From Ruminococcus flavefaciens (GTDB taxonomy: Bacteria > Bacillota > Clostridia > Oscillospirales > Ruminococcaceae): 64,000 nt of DNA. Shown here piece after piece: positions 52,545 to 61,419 of this stretch. The first letter of the stretch is position 1. Each line of letters starts with the position of its first letter. The DNA is taken from contig CACWHY010000011.1 in the NCBI GenBank assembly GCA_902760805.1, forward strand, positions 44,560-108,559, read 5' to 3'. Under the pieces are notes generated by a model. That model did not search any database, was not told where the DNA came from, and saw nothing but the letters and a program-made list of their open reading frames with translations. The position numbers and the translations under genes were made by a program.

Positions 52545-52675
52545 AACCCCTCCATTTAACGTTATGCGCAGCTGTTATGAACTGCTGGCGGAACATGAGC
52601 CAGGCAATGCTCACGGACGGCCGATAGAGCAGAAGGTGCCGAGACCGGCGAAGTAGAAAAAACTGCTCTGTAATA
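52545..52675 (-). other. Possible structured 5' leader of the sugar transferase mRNA
   Basis: Between the promoter and the start lie about 135 nt. Read on the minus strand they can form: an outer CAGAGCAG/CTGCTCT pair enclosing GCCG-GTCT-CGGC, then TGAGC/GCTCA, then an imperfect CAGCAG/CTGCG stem near the RBS. I do not recognise a known riboswitch class. Could be a regulatory leader or just transcript structure. Confidence 0.35.
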
Positions 52676-52704
52676 ATGATAACATAATAAAAAATAGTTG
52701 TCAA
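52676..52704 (-). promoter_or_regulatory. Promoter of the sugar transferase gene
   Basis: Minus strand: TTGACA, 17-bp spacer, TATCAT. Confidence 0.8.
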
Positions 52705-52933
52705 CGATATTCATTCAAATGGTAGAAAATACATTTACAGATATTACAAACAGGGGTGCTCCCTTCTCAGCAAGGGAAATACTGAAAAAAGTATACAAGG
52801 AGCATTTTATATCTTAGTACGATTATATCATATTTATAGAAAAAAATCAAGCTATTTTTGAAATTATACAACAGATCCACAAAAATTCGTCATAATATAC
52901 AATGATAAATTATATTATTATGATATTATACTC
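52705..52933. other. AT-rich intergenic stretch without recognisable gene
   Basis: About 230 bp, visibly poorer in GC than its surroundings, with runs of A and T. No frame with a credible RBS was found. It separates the sugar transferase promoter from the end of the dTMP kinase gene. Confidence 0.5.
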
Positions 52934-53602
52934 TCAGTATAAGACTTTGCTGGCTTCCAGAGCAATATCCTCCGAGATCTCCTCGATAGTGCGCATTTTC
53001 CCATGGGAAATACACTCCACGCACTGCCAGCCCAGAGCCTTAGCGAAGTAGTCCGCCGTCTTCTGCGAACACTTTAGGTACTCCACATCACGCTCATGTA
53101 TGTCTTTTTTCTCCTCGTGGGAGCCATAGCGCTTTGTCATGAGCTTCTGACTGACCTCAGGGTCAACTCTCAGGTAGATCACGCCGTCCGGAGCCGGGAT
53201 CCCCATGAGCTCATACTCGAAGCTGAACAGCCACTTGGAGAAGCTGTCCCACTCACTCTCCGGGAGCTTGGAGCACTGATGCACTGCATTTGACGTAGTA
53301 TAGCGGTCTGCGATGACGATCCCGCCATTTTCGTAGAAGCTCTGCCAGTCCTTTTTGAAGCTGGCGAAGCGGTCCACCGCAAAAAAAGCAGAGGCTGCGT
53401 AAGGGTTGACATCGCCGGGAGCCTTGCCGAACTCGCCGGAAAGGTACATCCTCACCGGAGCCGAAGCCGGGCTCTCATAGACGGGGAAGGAGATCGTCAT
53501 GACCTTGCGGCCCTGTTCTTCCAATCTTTTTGCCAGCAGCTTAGCCTGAGTTTCCTTGCCGCTGCCGTCCAGACCGTCGATGACAAGCAGTTTTCCTTTC
53601 AA
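52934..53602 (-). CDS. tmk: Thymidylate kinase-like protein
   Basis: 222 residues from a TTG at 53602 with GGGAG 8 bp upstream; an in-frame ATG at 53623 lacks an RBS. P-loop VIDGLDGSGKETQAKLL, the ADRYTTSN motif, and a lid region (KRYGSHEEKKDIHERDVEYL). It phosphorylates dTMP to dTDP. The chain is a little longer than typical Tmk and the P-loop context (GSGKETQ rather than GKSTQ) marks a distinct subfamily seen in Clostridia. Confidence 0.85.
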   Translation of the reverse strand: MKGKLLVIDGLDGSGKETQAKLLAKRLEEQGRKVMTISFPVYESPASAPVRMYLSGEFGKAPGDVNPYAASAFFAVDRFASFKKDWQSFYENGGIVIADRYTTSNAVHQCSKLPESEWDSFSKWLFSFEYELMGIPAPDGVIYLRVDPEVSQKLMTKRYGSHEEKKDIHERDVEYLKCSQKTADYFAKALGWQCVECISHGKMRTIEEISEDIALEASKVLY

Positions 53603-53634
53603 AAAATCAACTCCCTTGATCATGGTAGGAGTTC

Positions 53635-53663
53635 ATTATAACACATTTCCGGAAAAAAATCAA
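53635..53663 (-). promoter_or_regulatory. Promoter of the thymidylate kinase gene
   Basis: Minus strand: TTGATT, 17-bp spacer, TATAAT. Confidence 0.75.
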
Positions 53664-53763
53664 CTCCTTTTTTGCGCATCCAAGAAAGCCCGATGTTTTG
53701 CAAAAAAAGCAGGGACTGATGCACACATCGGCCCTCGTCCTGCCCAAAATTCTGCTTTCAGGC

Positions 53764-53788
53764 AAAAAAACGCAGCCCGAAGGCTGCG
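53764..53788 (-). terminator. Rho-independent terminator of the zinc-ribbon protein gene
   Basis: Minus strand: CGCAGCC-TTCG-GGCTGCG followed by T7. Confidence 0.9.
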
Positions 53789-53802
53789 CTTTACAATTTG
53801 AC

Positions 53803-54303
53803 TTATTCGATCTTCTGACCGCACTTCTCGCAGAAATTCTGGTCTGCTGCAACAGCTGCGCCGCAGTTAGGACAAGTCTTGCCTGCCTCAGCAGCAGGAG
53901 CCTCCTCAGAAGCAGCGGGAGCCTCAACAACGGCCTCCTCTACCTTAGCGCCGCACTTATCGCAGAACTTAGCGTCCTTAGCAAGGGGAGCTCCGCAGGT
54001 CTTGCAGTTGATCTTGTCCTCAAGAGAAGCAAGCTGGAGCTGAGTGGACTCGATGAGAGCCTTCTTCTCCTTAATCTCGGTGAAGAACTGAGCGTAATCA
54101 GCGTTGTCAGGATTTTCCTCCATGAACTTTCTGCCGATGTTAGCGAAGAGGTTGTTTACCTCTGTGTCCAGCTGAGCAATGTCCTTCTTGAGCTTGGACT
54201 TCTCGTTCATCTTCTGAACGCTGTCGCTTGCGCTCTTAGCAGTCTGCTCGACCTTATCGCCGACCTTGCCGGCAAGGTCCTTTACTTTATCCATGAATCC
54301 CAT
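53803..54303 (-). CDS. Double zinc-ribbon protein with coiled-coil N terminus
   Basis: 166 residues. N-terminal helical region (1-95, DKVKDLAGKVGDKVEQTAKS, reminiscent of amphipathic PspA/YtxH-like helices), then two zinc ribbons CKTCGAP...CDKCG (about 101-117) and CPNCGAA...CEKCG (about 145-163) separated by an Ala/Glu/Pro linker. It may bind nucleic acid or protein; the function is unknown. Codon use is strongly biased, suggesting high expression. RBS AGGAGGT, own promoter and terminator. Confidence 0.78.
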   Translation of the reverse strand: MGFMDKVKDLAGKVGDKVEQTAKSASDSVQKMNEKSKLKKDIAQLDTEVNNLFANIGRKFMEENPDNADYAQFFTEIKEKKALIESTQLQLASLEDKINCKTCGAPLAKDAKFCDKCGAKVEEAVVEAPAASEEAPAAEAGKTCPNCGAAVAADQNFCEKCGQKIE

Positions 54304-54335
54304 ATCGGTGACCTCCTAAAAAAGATATTAAATAT

Positions 54336-54364
54336 ATTTTAGCACATTGTGCCGGATAAGTCAA
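54336..54364 (-). promoter_or_regulatory. Promoter of the zinc-ribbon protein gene
   Basis: Minus strand: TTGACT, 17-bp spacer, TAAAAT. Confidence 0.75.
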
Positions 54365-54385
54365 CATTTTTCTTGGAATTTCCTG

Positions 54386-55669
54386 TTAGTAATTATTTAC
54401 CTTGCCCAGATCCTTATAGCCAACAGCATTGAGAGCCCGGACAGCTGCCTCGGAGAAATCGCTGCAAAACGAGGAATACAGCGTCATCAGCGGAGCATCG
54501 ACCGAGATCTTGTCCCCAACAGAGCACTCCATGACGATACCGGCAGTCGGGTCGATGCGGTCCTCCTTCGCCAGGCGTCCGGCGCCCAAAAGCAGGGACA
54601 CCATGCCGATCTCCTGAGCATTTATGGCAGTTATCTCGATGTCGTGAGCAGCCTTCACTGTGTAGGAAAATCTGGGTGCAGGGAGAAGTGACGTGTCGTC
54701 GCAGACGTTGGGGTCGCCGCCCTGAAGAGCGATAGTTGCCCTAAGAACAGACAGCGCCTTTCCGGAAGCGATAGCCTCCTTCGCCATAGCCGAGCACTGC
54801 TCCAAGCTGCCCTTTCCGGCCAGCTCAAGCATATTTGCGGTGAGCTCGATGCAGGTATCATAGAGAGCGCCGCCGGTGATCTTGCCTTGCAGCAGCTCGA
54901 TAGCCTCCTTCACCTCAAGGGCATTTCCCACGGCGTTTCCCAGGGGAGCGCTCATATCGGTGACGATGGCACGGGTCTTCTTTCCGGCAGCATTGCCCAC
55001 ACGCTCCATAAGGCCGGCCAGCTTGTCGGCGTCCTCACGGGTCTTCATGAAAGCGCCCGAGCCGCACTTCACGTCCAGCAGCAGGCAGTCTGCCCCCAGA
55101 GCCAGTTTCTTGCTCATAACGCTTGCGCAAATGAGGGGAATACTGTCAACTGCGGCAGTTGCGCTGCGCAGTGCGTACATCTTCTTGTCCGCCGGGCAAA
55201 GATCTCCGCTCTGAGAGATCACTGAGAAGCCGGTCTTGTTGACGATCGTGGAAAATCTCTCGAAGGGCAGCTCCGTGCGGAAGCCCTCGATGCTCTCCAG
55301 CTTGTCGATAGTTCCTCCTGTATGGCCAAGTCCCCTGCCGGACATTTTCGGCACAGCTATACCGCAGGCCGCAGCCGCCGGACCGATGATCAGGGTAGTC
55401 TTGTCGCCAACGCCGCCTGTGCTGTGCTTATCGGCTGTAACTCGCTCGATGCAGCTCAGATCCAGCTGGTCGCCGCTGTCACGCATAGCCAGCGTCAGGG
55501 CAACAGTCTCCTCCTCGGTGAGGCCGTTGAGGCACACCGCCATGAGCCAAGCAGACATCTGGTAATCGGGTATATCCCCGGCCGTGTAGCTTTTCACCAG
55601 CCATGAGATCTCGTCCGATGACAGAGGCTGAGAGTTCTTAGTACGTTCAATAATATCGATGATGTTCAT
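54386..55669 (-). CDS. pdp: Pyrimidine-nucleoside (thymidine) phosphorylase
   Basis: 427 residues from the ATG at 55669 (GGAGGTG upstream). Signature motifs: DKHSTGGVGDKTTL (phosphate site), KMSGRGLGHTGGTIDKLE, LICASVMSKKLA and LDVKCGSGAFMK. It splits thymidine or uridine with phosphate to base and (deoxy)ribose-1-phosphate in nucleoside salvage. It sits near, but not in one unit with, the thymidylate kinase gene. Confidence 0.92.
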   Translation of the reverse strand: MNIIDIIERTKNSQPLSSDEISWLVKSYTAGDIPDYQMSAWLMAVCLNGLTEEETVALTLAMRDSGDQLDLSCIERVTADKHSTGGVGDKTTLIIGPAAAACGIAVPKMSGRGLGHTGGTIDKLESIEGFRTELPFERFSTIVNKTGFSVISQSGDLCPADKKMYALRSATAAVDSIPLICASVMSKKLALGADCLLLDVKCGSGAFMKTREDADKLAGLMERVGNAAGKKTRAIVTDMSAPLGNAVGNALEVKEAIELLQGKITGGALYDTCIELTANMLELAGKGSLEQCSAMAKEAIASGKALSVLRATIALQGGDPNVCDDTSLLPAPRFSYTVKAAHDIEITAINAQEIGMVSLLLGAGRLAKEDRIDPTAGIVMECSVGDKISVDAPLMTLYSSFCSDFSEAAVRALNAVGYKDLGKVNNY

Positions 55670-55757
55670 ATTCCACCTCCTATAAGAGTATTTTACCACA
55701 GTCTGCACAAAAATTCAAGTGTTTTGTGAAAATATTTTCCTCTGTAGGGAAATTTTT

Positions 55758-56012
55758 TCATAGCACCTTCAAAAGTGCCAGTCCGGCCACAAAAGGCACT
55801 CCCAGCAGAGCGCTTCCGGCCAGCGAAAATGCGTTTAGGGGGAAGTCCTCTCCCAGCGCCGGCCCGAAACGGCTGAGCAGGAAGAGGGCAGCAAGGCCTG
55901 TTCCTCCGCCAAATATAGCCGAAAGCAGCTTCCGCCGCCGCCTTGTTACGGACATGATCATGATCAGTGCCGCTGCGCAAAAGGCCAGCAGAAGTATCCC
56001 GTCAGTTTTCAT
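55758..56012 (-). CDS. bofA: BofA-like protein (pro-sigmaK processing inhibitor family)
   Basis: 84 residues, three hydrophobic segments (about 3-20, 31-46, 58-82). The C terminus (PLNAFSLAGSALLGVPFVAGLALL) matches the conserved NxFS..GxLGxP block of BofA. In Bacillus BofA holds the SpoIVFB protease inactive in the forespore outer membrane. Last of four small genes read leftward from 56897. Whether this organism forms spores cannot be told from the window. Confidence 0.72.
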   Translation of the reverse strand: MKTDGILLLAFCAAALIMIMSVTRRRRKLLSAIFGGGTGLAALFLLSRFGPALGEDFPLNAFSLAGSALLGVPFVAGLALLKVL

Positions 56013-56024
56013 ATCATCGCTCCT

Positions 56025-56288
56025 TCAAAGCATTATGTAGCCCAGCGCCAGCACCAGGCTCTTGTCGGCGCCCTCCCTGAGCATCAGCAGCAGGATCGCT
56101 GCGATAAGCAGACGCTCGCCGGAAAGCCCCTCACGGAGAAGCTCTCTCAGCACCGGCGGAAGAGGGCTCTCCTGAGAGGGCGCCGGAGACAGCTCAAGTC
56201 CCTCGTGAGGCAGGGTCAGCTCCCTTGGCTGTCTCATCTCACGGCTTCGCCGCAGAGCCTCCTGCCGCATTGAGCCCCTGTAGGCCAT
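56025..56288 (-). CDS. Hypothetical 87-aa protein in the bofA operon
   Basis: Start at the ATG 56288 with GAGGTG 6 bp upstream; a GTG at 56297 overlaps that RBS. The N-terminal half is basic and polar (RGSMRQEALRRSREM), and the C-terminal half has a hydrophobic helix (about 60-85, LLIAAILLLMLREG...LVLALGYIML). No family recognised. Spaced 12 bp from bofA and 12 bp from the gene above it, so operonic. Confidence 0.65.
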   Translation of the reverse strand: MAYRGSMRQEALRRSREMRQPRELTLPHEGLELSPAPSQESPLPPVLRELLREGLSGERLLIAAILLLMLREGADKSLVLALGYIML

Positions 56289-56300
56289 AGCTCTCACCTC

Positions 56301-56642
56301 TCAAAGAATATCGCTGAGCAGGCCGTTTTCCTTGGCCAGCTTCCACAGGGCGATCAGCCTTAGCAGCTTCACCGCCTTATCCACCTTCCGCCGGCGCTCC
56401 TCCCCAAGATGCGGCTTCAGCGCCAGGAGCAGCTCCGCCTTTGGGTCGTTTGCGGAGAGGGCTCCTGCCAGGCTCCCCAGCTTCATCACAGCCGAAAGAT
56501 CCGGCAGCCCGGAGCTCTCCTCGCCGCCGCCCTCAGAGGACTCATCCTGGCCGCTCATGAACATCTGGGCAAGCTCGCTGAGCTGCTGCACGCTCTCCTT
56601 GTCGGAAAGTATGCCGCTCAGCTTCTCCATAAGGTCGTCCAT
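56301..56642 (-). CDS. Hypothetical 113-aa helical protein in the bofA operon
   Basis: Acidic N terminus (MDDLMEKLSGILSDKES), Ser/Glu-rich linker (about 33-47) and a helical C-terminal half (about 65-113: LLLALKPHLGEERRRKVDKA, LLRLIALWKLA). The LLLALKPHL...R..KVDKA..L.R pattern looks conserved-protein-like but I cannot name it. Begins 6 bp after the preceding gene. Confidence 0.65.
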   Translation of the reverse strand: MDDLMEKLSGILSDKESVQQLSELAQMFMSGQDESSEGGGEESSGLPDLSAVMKLGSLAGALSANDPKAELLLALKPHLGEERRRKVDKAVKLLRLIALWKLAKENGLLSDIL

Positions 56643-56648
56643 TTCGGC

Positions 56649-56897
56649 TTACTTTCCGCCGGTGAGCTTCTGGTAGAGCGCCTTCGCTTGAGGCGTGCTC
56701 ATGAGCTTCTCCACCAGCGCCGGATTTTTCACCGCCTGGCGGAATTTTGCTGCGTCAGCGCTGTTCATGGAGGAAAGTGCGCTGTCGAATTTGCCCTCCT
56801 CCAGCTCCTTTTTCAGCTGCTCCGGCGGGATACCGATCTTCTTGCTGACTACTCCCAGGAGCCCTGAGAGCTGCTTTGGGTCAGGTCTGTTGTTCAT
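56649..56897 (-). CDS. Hypothetical 82-aa protein, first gene of the bofA operon
   Basis: RBS AGGAGGAACCAAA before the ATG. Soluble and helical (KKIGIPPEQLKKELEEGKF, DAAKFRQAVKNPALVEKLM). Unknown family. The following three genes run in the same direction with gaps of 6-12 bp and end with bofA, so an envelope or sporulation role is possible by association. Divergent from the phosphoesterase gene. Confidence 0.65.
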   Translation of the reverse strand: MNNRPDPKQLSGLLGVVSKKIGIPPEQLKKELEEGKFDSALSSMNSADAAKFRQAVKNPALVEKLMSTPQAKALYQKLTGGK

Positions 56898-56911
56898 TTT
56901 GGTTCCTCCTC

Positions 56912-56940
56912 TTGATTTTTCTGATCAGTCAGTGTATAAT
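56912..56940 (+). promoter_or_regulatory. Promoter of the phosphoesterase gene
   Basis: TTGATT, 17-bp spacer, TATAAT. Confidence 0.75.
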
Positions 56941-56996
56941 AGTAGTAATACGGCGGCAGAGTCCTCTGCCATAAACCTTTCCATGGAGGGCCTAAT

Positions 56997-57479
56997 ATGC
57001 GTATCATTGCTGTTTCAGACACTCATGGCAACTTCCGGGCGCTGGAGTCTGTGGTCATGCGCAACACCGACGCCGACTGGATCATCCACCTGGGGGACGG
57101 CGAGCGTGACATCGACCAGCTCTTCCTTGCACACCCCGAGATCCAGCAGAAGTTCCTAAGGATCTCCGGCAACTGCGACTCCGGGATCTCCAGCTTTCCC
57201 TTTTTTGTGCTGGACGTGCCGGGACACCGGATCTTCGCTACCCATGGACATCTGTACGCTGTGAAGAACTCCCTTGAGATCATCAAGCGTCAGGCTAAGG
57301 CAAACGATTGTGACATAATACTGTTCGGACACACCCATGTAAGGTACAACAAATTCGAGGACGGCTTCTATATCTTCAATCCGGGAAGCGCCTCCTGCCC
57401 TCACGACGGCACAAAGCCTTCATTCGGCCATATCGACATCTCTCCTGCCGGAGTGGTGATGAATATCGCCGAGGTCTGA
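56997..57479 (+). CDS. YfcE/MJ0936-type metallophosphoesterase
   Basis: 160 residues with the full dimetal motif set: DTHGN (D8, H10), HLGDGERD, GNCDSG, ATHGH and FGHTHV, then NPGSAS. Small phosphodiesterases of this family cut cyclic nucleotides or other phosphodiesters; the natural substrate is open. It is followed after 63 bp by a membrane protein gene in the same direction. Confidence 0.87.
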   Translation: MRIIAVSDTHGNFRALESVVMRNTDADWIIHLGDGERDIDQLFLAHPEIQQKFLRISGNCDSGISSFPFFVLDVPGHRIFATHGHLYAVKNSLEIIKRQAKANDCDIILFGHTHVRYNKFEDGFYIFNPGSASCPHDGTKPSFGHIDISPAGVVMNIAEV

Positions 57480-57542
57480 GCTGTCCGGCTGCCCGCATTA
57501 CATTATATGCTCGAACTTTGAAAAAGTGAACGGAGAACTGAA

Positions 57543-58166
57543 ATGAACGACGAAATGCTGCAAGACCTGAAGAGAATGAGGAGATTTGAGAAGCTGACCA
57601 ACGCCGCTTTCGGACTGTATGTGCTCACATTCGGGCTTGTAGTTGTGGGAGCTGTCATCATCGAGCTGATCTCATTCGCCTATCCGCTGCTGGATCTGAT
57701 CTGCGAAAAGATCATACTCCGGGGAGCTGCCGGAGCTCTCGGCATACTGGGAGTTTACAAGGAGCGCAGTTCAGACCTGTACATTTTTGCTCCCCCTCTG
57801 ATCATGGGAGTTACCCTGTTCAGCTACGGCGGGGTCCTGAATATGGGACTGATGATTACGGCGATCATCCTGTTCTTCGTCAGCCTCTGGCTCAGCGGAG
57901 AGCAGAAATACCTGAAGGACCGCCCCGGCTACCCCTATTTCAGCCAGCTCGCCACTGAGCAGGAAATGGACCGTATACAGCGGAACATCAAGGACGAATA
58001 CCAGCAGTTCTACGAGAAGACCGTGAAGAACAGCTCCGAGGGCATGGACGTTGTGGAGCGAGCTCAGGGGCTTCTTGAGGCCGCCCGTCAGCGTGGCGAC
58101 GGCGCTATGGACGAGATCGGCTCCGGAAGCGATGACCTTACCGGAATGAAAAAGGACAACGAATGA
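57543..58166 (+). CDS. Hypothetical membrane protein, 207 aa
   Basis: About four hydrophobic segments in residues 20-118 (AFGLYVLTFGLVVVGAVII, APPLIMGVTLFSYGGVL, MGLMITAIILFFVSLWL), followed by a soluble charged tail (120-207) with a helical FSQLATEQEMDRIQRNIK stretch and an acidic end. No family recognised. Ends at a strong terminator. Confidence 0.7.
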   Translation: MNDEMLQDLKRMRRFEKLTNAAFGLYVLTFGLVVVGAVIIELISFAYPLLDLICEKIILRGAAGALGILGVYKERSSDLYIFAPPLIMGVTLFSYGGVLNMGLMITAIILFFVSLWLSGEQKYLKDRPGYPYFSQLATEQEMDRIQRNIKDEYQQFYEKTVKNSSEGMDVVERAQGLLEAARQRGDGAMDEIGSGSDDLTGMKKDNE

Positions 58167-58168
58167 GA

Positions 58169-58197
58169 AAGAGCACCCAGCCGGGTGCTCTTTTTTC
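58169..58197 (+). terminator. Rho-independent terminator
   Basis: AGAGCACCC-AGCC-GGGTGCTCTTTTTT; may also serve the convergent rfbB gene. Confidence 0.9.
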
Positions 58198-58200
58198 GGC

Positions 58201-59229
58201 TCACAGAACAGCTCTGCTGCCGTACATTTTCTCATAGTAATCCTGATATTCGCCGGAAATGATGCTCTCCCACCAGCTCCGGTTGTCCAGATACCAGCGG
58301 ATAGTCTTTTTCAAGCCGTCCTCAAACTTTGTCTCCGGCAGCCAGCCCAGCTCCCGGCTGATCTTGGTGGGGTCGATAGCATAGCGCAGGTCGTGACCCT
58401 TTCTGTCCTCAACGTGAACGATGAGGCTCTCCGGCTTGCCAAGCTCCCGGCAGATCAGGCGCACGATGTCGATGTTGCGCATCTCGTTGTGGCCGCCCAC
58501 GTTGTAGATCTGCCCCACGCTGCCTTTAGAAAGGATAAGGTCGATCGCCCGGCAGTGATCCTCCACATAGAGCCAGTCACGGACGTTGAGGCCCTCTCCG
58601 TATACCGGCAGGGGCTTGTCATTCAGAGCATTGGCGATCATCAGAGGGATCAGCTTCTCCGGAAAGTGGTAGGGGCCGTAGTTGTTGGAGCAGCGTGAGA
58701 TAGTCACCGGCACTCCATAGGTGCGGTGGTAGGCCTGGACCAGCAGATCTGCGCTGGCCTTGGAGCTGCTGTAGGGGCTGCTTGGGTCAAGGGGAGTCTC
58801 CTCCGTGAAGAACAGATCCGGTCTGTCCAGGGGAAGGTCACCGTAGACCTCGTCTGTGGATACCTGGTGGAAGCGCCCTATGCCGAATTTCCGGCAGGCA
58901 TCCAGCAGCACCTGAGTGCCGAGGATGTTGGTTTTGAGAAAGATCTCAGGCTCCTCGATAGAGCGGTCCACATGAGACTCTGCCGCAAAATTCACCACAG
59001 CATCGGGCTTTTCCTCCTCGAAGAGAGCGTAAACGGCGCTGCGGTCGCAGATGTCGGCCTTCACGAAGCGGAAACGTGGCTCCTCCATTATCGGAGCAAG
59101 GGTAGAGAGATTTCCGGCGTAGGTCAGCTTGTCGATACAGATGATCCGGCAGTCCGGGTGGCTTTTCAGCATATAGAAAATGAAGTTTGAGCCGATAAAT
59201 CCGGCTCCTCCAGTAACAAGGATCCTCAT
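58201..59229 (-). CDS. rfbB: dTDP-glucose 4,6-dehydratase
   Basis: 342 residues, extended [16 protein letters not shown] (NAD site), [22 protein letters not shown], and the catalytic Tyr-Lys in [13 protein letters not shown]. It converts dTDP-glucose to dTDP-4-keto-6-deoxyglucose, precursor of rhamnose and other deoxysugars. Third gene of the PFK2-rfbA-rfbB unit; 10 bp from rfbA. The rfbC and rfbD steps are not in the window. Confidence 0.94.
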   Translation of the reverse strand: MRILVTGGAGFIGSNFIFYMLKSHPDCRIICIDKLTYAGNLSTLAPIMEEPRFRFVKADICDRSAVYALFEEEKPDAVVNFAAESHVDRSIEEPEIFLKTNILGTQVLLDACRKFGIGRFHQVSTDEVYGDLPLDRPDLFFTEETPLDPSSPYSSSKASADLLVQAYHRTYGVPVTISRCSNNYGPYHFPEKLIPLMIANALNDKPLPVYGEGLNVRDWLYVEDHCRAIDLILSKGSVGQIYNVGGHNEMRNIDIVRLICRELGKPESLIVHVEDRKGHDLRYAIDPTKISRELGWLPETKFEDGLKKTIRWYLDNRSWWESIISGEYQDYYEKMYGSRAVL

Positions 59230-59239
59230 TTTGACCTCC

Positions 59240-60127
59240 TTAATAGATCACCCTGCCCTCGGCAACGGCTTTCAGGTGGGCGCCGTAGCGGGACTTGCGG
59301 AATTTCTCGGCAGCCTCTGACAGCTGCTCATGGCTGATCCAGCCGTTGATGTAGGCGATCTCCTCCAGAGCGGCGATCTCGATACCCTGGCGGCTCTCAA
59401 TCATCTGCACGAATGTGGTGGCCTCCGCAAGGCTGTCCACGGTTCCGGTATCAAACCAGGCAAAGCCACGCCCCAGGAGCCGCACCTTCAGCTGCTTTCG
59501 GTCAAGATACATTTCGTTGAGTGTGGTTATCTCCAGCTCGCCACGGGGGGAGGGCTCCACCGCCTGAGCCATTTGGCTGACTCCCGGCGGATAGAAGTAA
59601 AGGCCGGTAACTGCGTAATTGCTCTTGGGCTGAGCCGGTTTTTCCTCCAGAGAAACGGCATTTCCGCTGCTGTCGAACTCCACCACGCCGAAGCGCTCAG
59701 GGTCGGGAACGTAGTAGCCGAAGACCGTGGCACTTCCGCCGGTTTCAGCGCTTTCTGCGGCCTGCTTCAAAATCGAGCCAAAGCCGCTCCCGTAGAAAAT
59801 ATTGTCCCCAAGGACCATTGCGCATGAGTCGTCACCTATGAAGTCCTTGCCGATGAGGAATGCCTGTGCAAGTCCGTCCGGTGAGGGCTGCACCTCATAG
59901 CTCAGCTTGATGCCGTACTGCTCGCCGTCACCGAAAAGTCTGCGGAAATTTGGCAGATCGGTGGGGGTCGAGATGATGAGTATGTCACGGATCCCTGCCA
60001 GCATGAGAGTTGACAGCGGATAGAAAATGAGCGGCTTGTCATAGACCGGCAGCAGCTGCTTTGAGGTCACCAGCGTCAGCGGATAGAGCCTTGTGCCGGA
60101 GCCGCCTGCAAGAATGATCCCTTTCAT
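59240..60127 (-). CDS. rfbA: Glucose-1-phosphate thymidylyltransferase
   Basis: 295 residues: [18 protein letters not shown] at the N terminus, [35 protein letters not shown] and FAWFDTGT, all typical of RfbA/RmlA. It makes dTDP-glucose from glucose-1-phosphate and dTTP. Starts 10 bp after PFK copy 2 and uses the AAGGAGA that closes the duplicated block as its RBS. Confidence 0.94.
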   Translation of the reverse strand: MKGIILAGGSGTRLYPLTLVTSKQLLPVYDKPLIFYPLSTLMLAGIRDILIISTPTDLPNFRRLFGDGEQYGIKLSYEVQPSPDGLAQAFLIGKDFIGDDSCAMVLGDNIFYGSGFGSILKQAAESAETGGSATVFGYYVPDPERFGVVEFDSSGNAVSLEEKPAQPKSNYAVTGLYFYPPGVSQMAQAVEPSPRGELEITTLNEMYLDRKQLKVRLLGRGFAWFDTGTVDSLAEATTFVQMIESRQGIEIAALEEIAYINGWISHEQLSEAAEKFRKSRYGAHLKAVAEGRVIY

Positions 60128-60137
60128 GGCTTTCTCC

Positions 60138-61355
60138 TTATTTCAGAACAGATTCATGTATAGCAAAATGCTTGGGTATGCCGTGCTCCTTGACCAGGTT
60201 CAGGTCGCCCTGGATCAGGGGCAGGAAGTAGCTCAGAGCGAAATTGCGGATGTTGTTCCCGGCGGAATTTATGTAGTTTTTCGGCAGGAACTTCTCCTTG
60301 TTGGCAATCTGGGAGGCGTCGGCTGTCTCGATAGTTACTGTGTATGGAATATCCTCTATCCTGCGGAAAACCATGACCTTTCCGGTCTGTCCAGCCAGAG
60401 CACAGCGAACTCCGGCAGCTCCGATAGCCTCAGCCTCGTCGATGTCGGTCTTAGAGCCCAGATGTGAGGAGCAGCGCTGCATCACGTTGAGCTCGATGGA
60501 GCGCACCTTGCAGCCGATCTGGCTGCGGATAACGTCCTCCAGATATTTTCCGATGCCGGAGAGATACTTGTGGCCGAAGTTGTCCACAACTCCCGACTGT
60601 ACGCCCTCAGGAACTTCGATCCCCTCGGAAACTGCAATGATCACGGCCTTGTGCTTGCTCATCTCCTGGCGAACGTCAGACAGGAAGCCCTCCAAAGAGA
60701 ACTTCACCTCCGGAACATACACAAGGTGAGGAGCAGTCTCGCCCATTGCGTGAAGAACGGCGCTTGATGCTGTCAGCCAGCCGGCGTGACGTCCCATGAT
60801 CTCCACGATCGTAACGGACGGTATGCTGTACACGATACTGTCACGGGTGATCTCGTGCATGGTGGTGGCGACGTACTTTGCCGCAGAGCCAAAACCGGGA
60901 GTGTGGTCAGTCACGCACAGGTCGTTGTCGATAGTTTTTGGGATACCGATCACCTTCACGTCGAGACTGATCTCCGCAAAATACTCGGAGAGCTTGTTCA
61001 CGGTGTCCATGGAGTCGTTTCCGCCGATGTAGAGGAAAGCCCCGATGTTTCGCTGCTTGAGAGTTTCCGCAATTTTCTCGTAGTCTGAGGGATCCTCCTT
61101 CCAGTCCGGCAGCTTGTACCGGCAGGATCCCAGTACGGTGGAGGGAGTCTGCCGAAGAAGGTCCATATCGTTGTTGGAAAGGATCATGGTCTTCAGGTCC
61201 ACAAGGTGGTTCTCGATCATGCCCTCGATACCGTTTATCGAGCCGAAAATTGCGTCGATCTCGGCCACCTTCAGGGACTCGCAGAAAACTCCCACAAGGG
61301 AGGCATTTATTGCGCAGGTGGGGCCGCCAGACTGCGCCACAGCAATGTTCATCAT
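60138..61355 (-). CDS. pfp: 6-phosphofructokinase, probably pyrophosphate-dependent, copy 2
   Basis: 405 residues, identical to copy 1 except at five positions (Ala to Glu in IAxTLKQ, Gly to Ser in EIxLDV, Ile to Val in DLCxTDH, Glu to Gln in IRSxIGC, Asn to Ser in FALxYF). All family motifs are kept, so both copies should be active. It leads an operon with rfbA and rfbB, which would link hexose phosphate flux to dTDP-sugar supply. Confidence 0.88.
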   Translation of the reverse strand: MMNIAVAQSGGPTCAINASLVGVFCESLKVAEIDAIFGSINGIEGMIENHLVDLKTMILSNNDMDLLRQTPSTVLGSCRYKLPDWKEDPSDYEKIAETLKQRNIGAFLYIGGNDSMDTVNKLSEYFAEISLDVKVIGIPKTIDNDLCVTDHTPGFGSAAKYVATTMHEITRDSIVYSIPSVTIVEIMGRHAGWLTASSAVLHAMGETAPHLVYVPEVKFSLEGFLSDVRQEMSKHKAVIIAVSEGIEVPEGVQSGVVDNFGHKYLSGIGKYLEDVIRSQIGCKVRSIELNVMQRCSSHLGSKTDIDEAEAIGAAGVRCALAGQTGKVMVFRRIEDIPYTVTIETADASQIANKEKFLPKNYINSAGNNIRNFALSYFLPLIQGDLNLVKEHGIPKHFAIHESVLK

Positions 61356-61390
61356 AATAATTACCCTCTCATTTCCATATTAGTAACTTA

Positions 61391-61419
61391 ATTATACCAT
61401 GGAGCGCAGAAAAATGCAA
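61391..61419 (-). promoter_or_regulatory. Promoter of PFK copy 2-rfbA-rfbB
   Basis: Minus strand: TTGCAT, 17-bp spacer, TATAAT, the same as for copy 1. Confidence 0.75.

Noticed and set aside
52541-52704. c-di-GMP riboswitch before the sugar transferase gene
   Set aside because: The conserved GEMM core elements are not present; only generic stems are visible.
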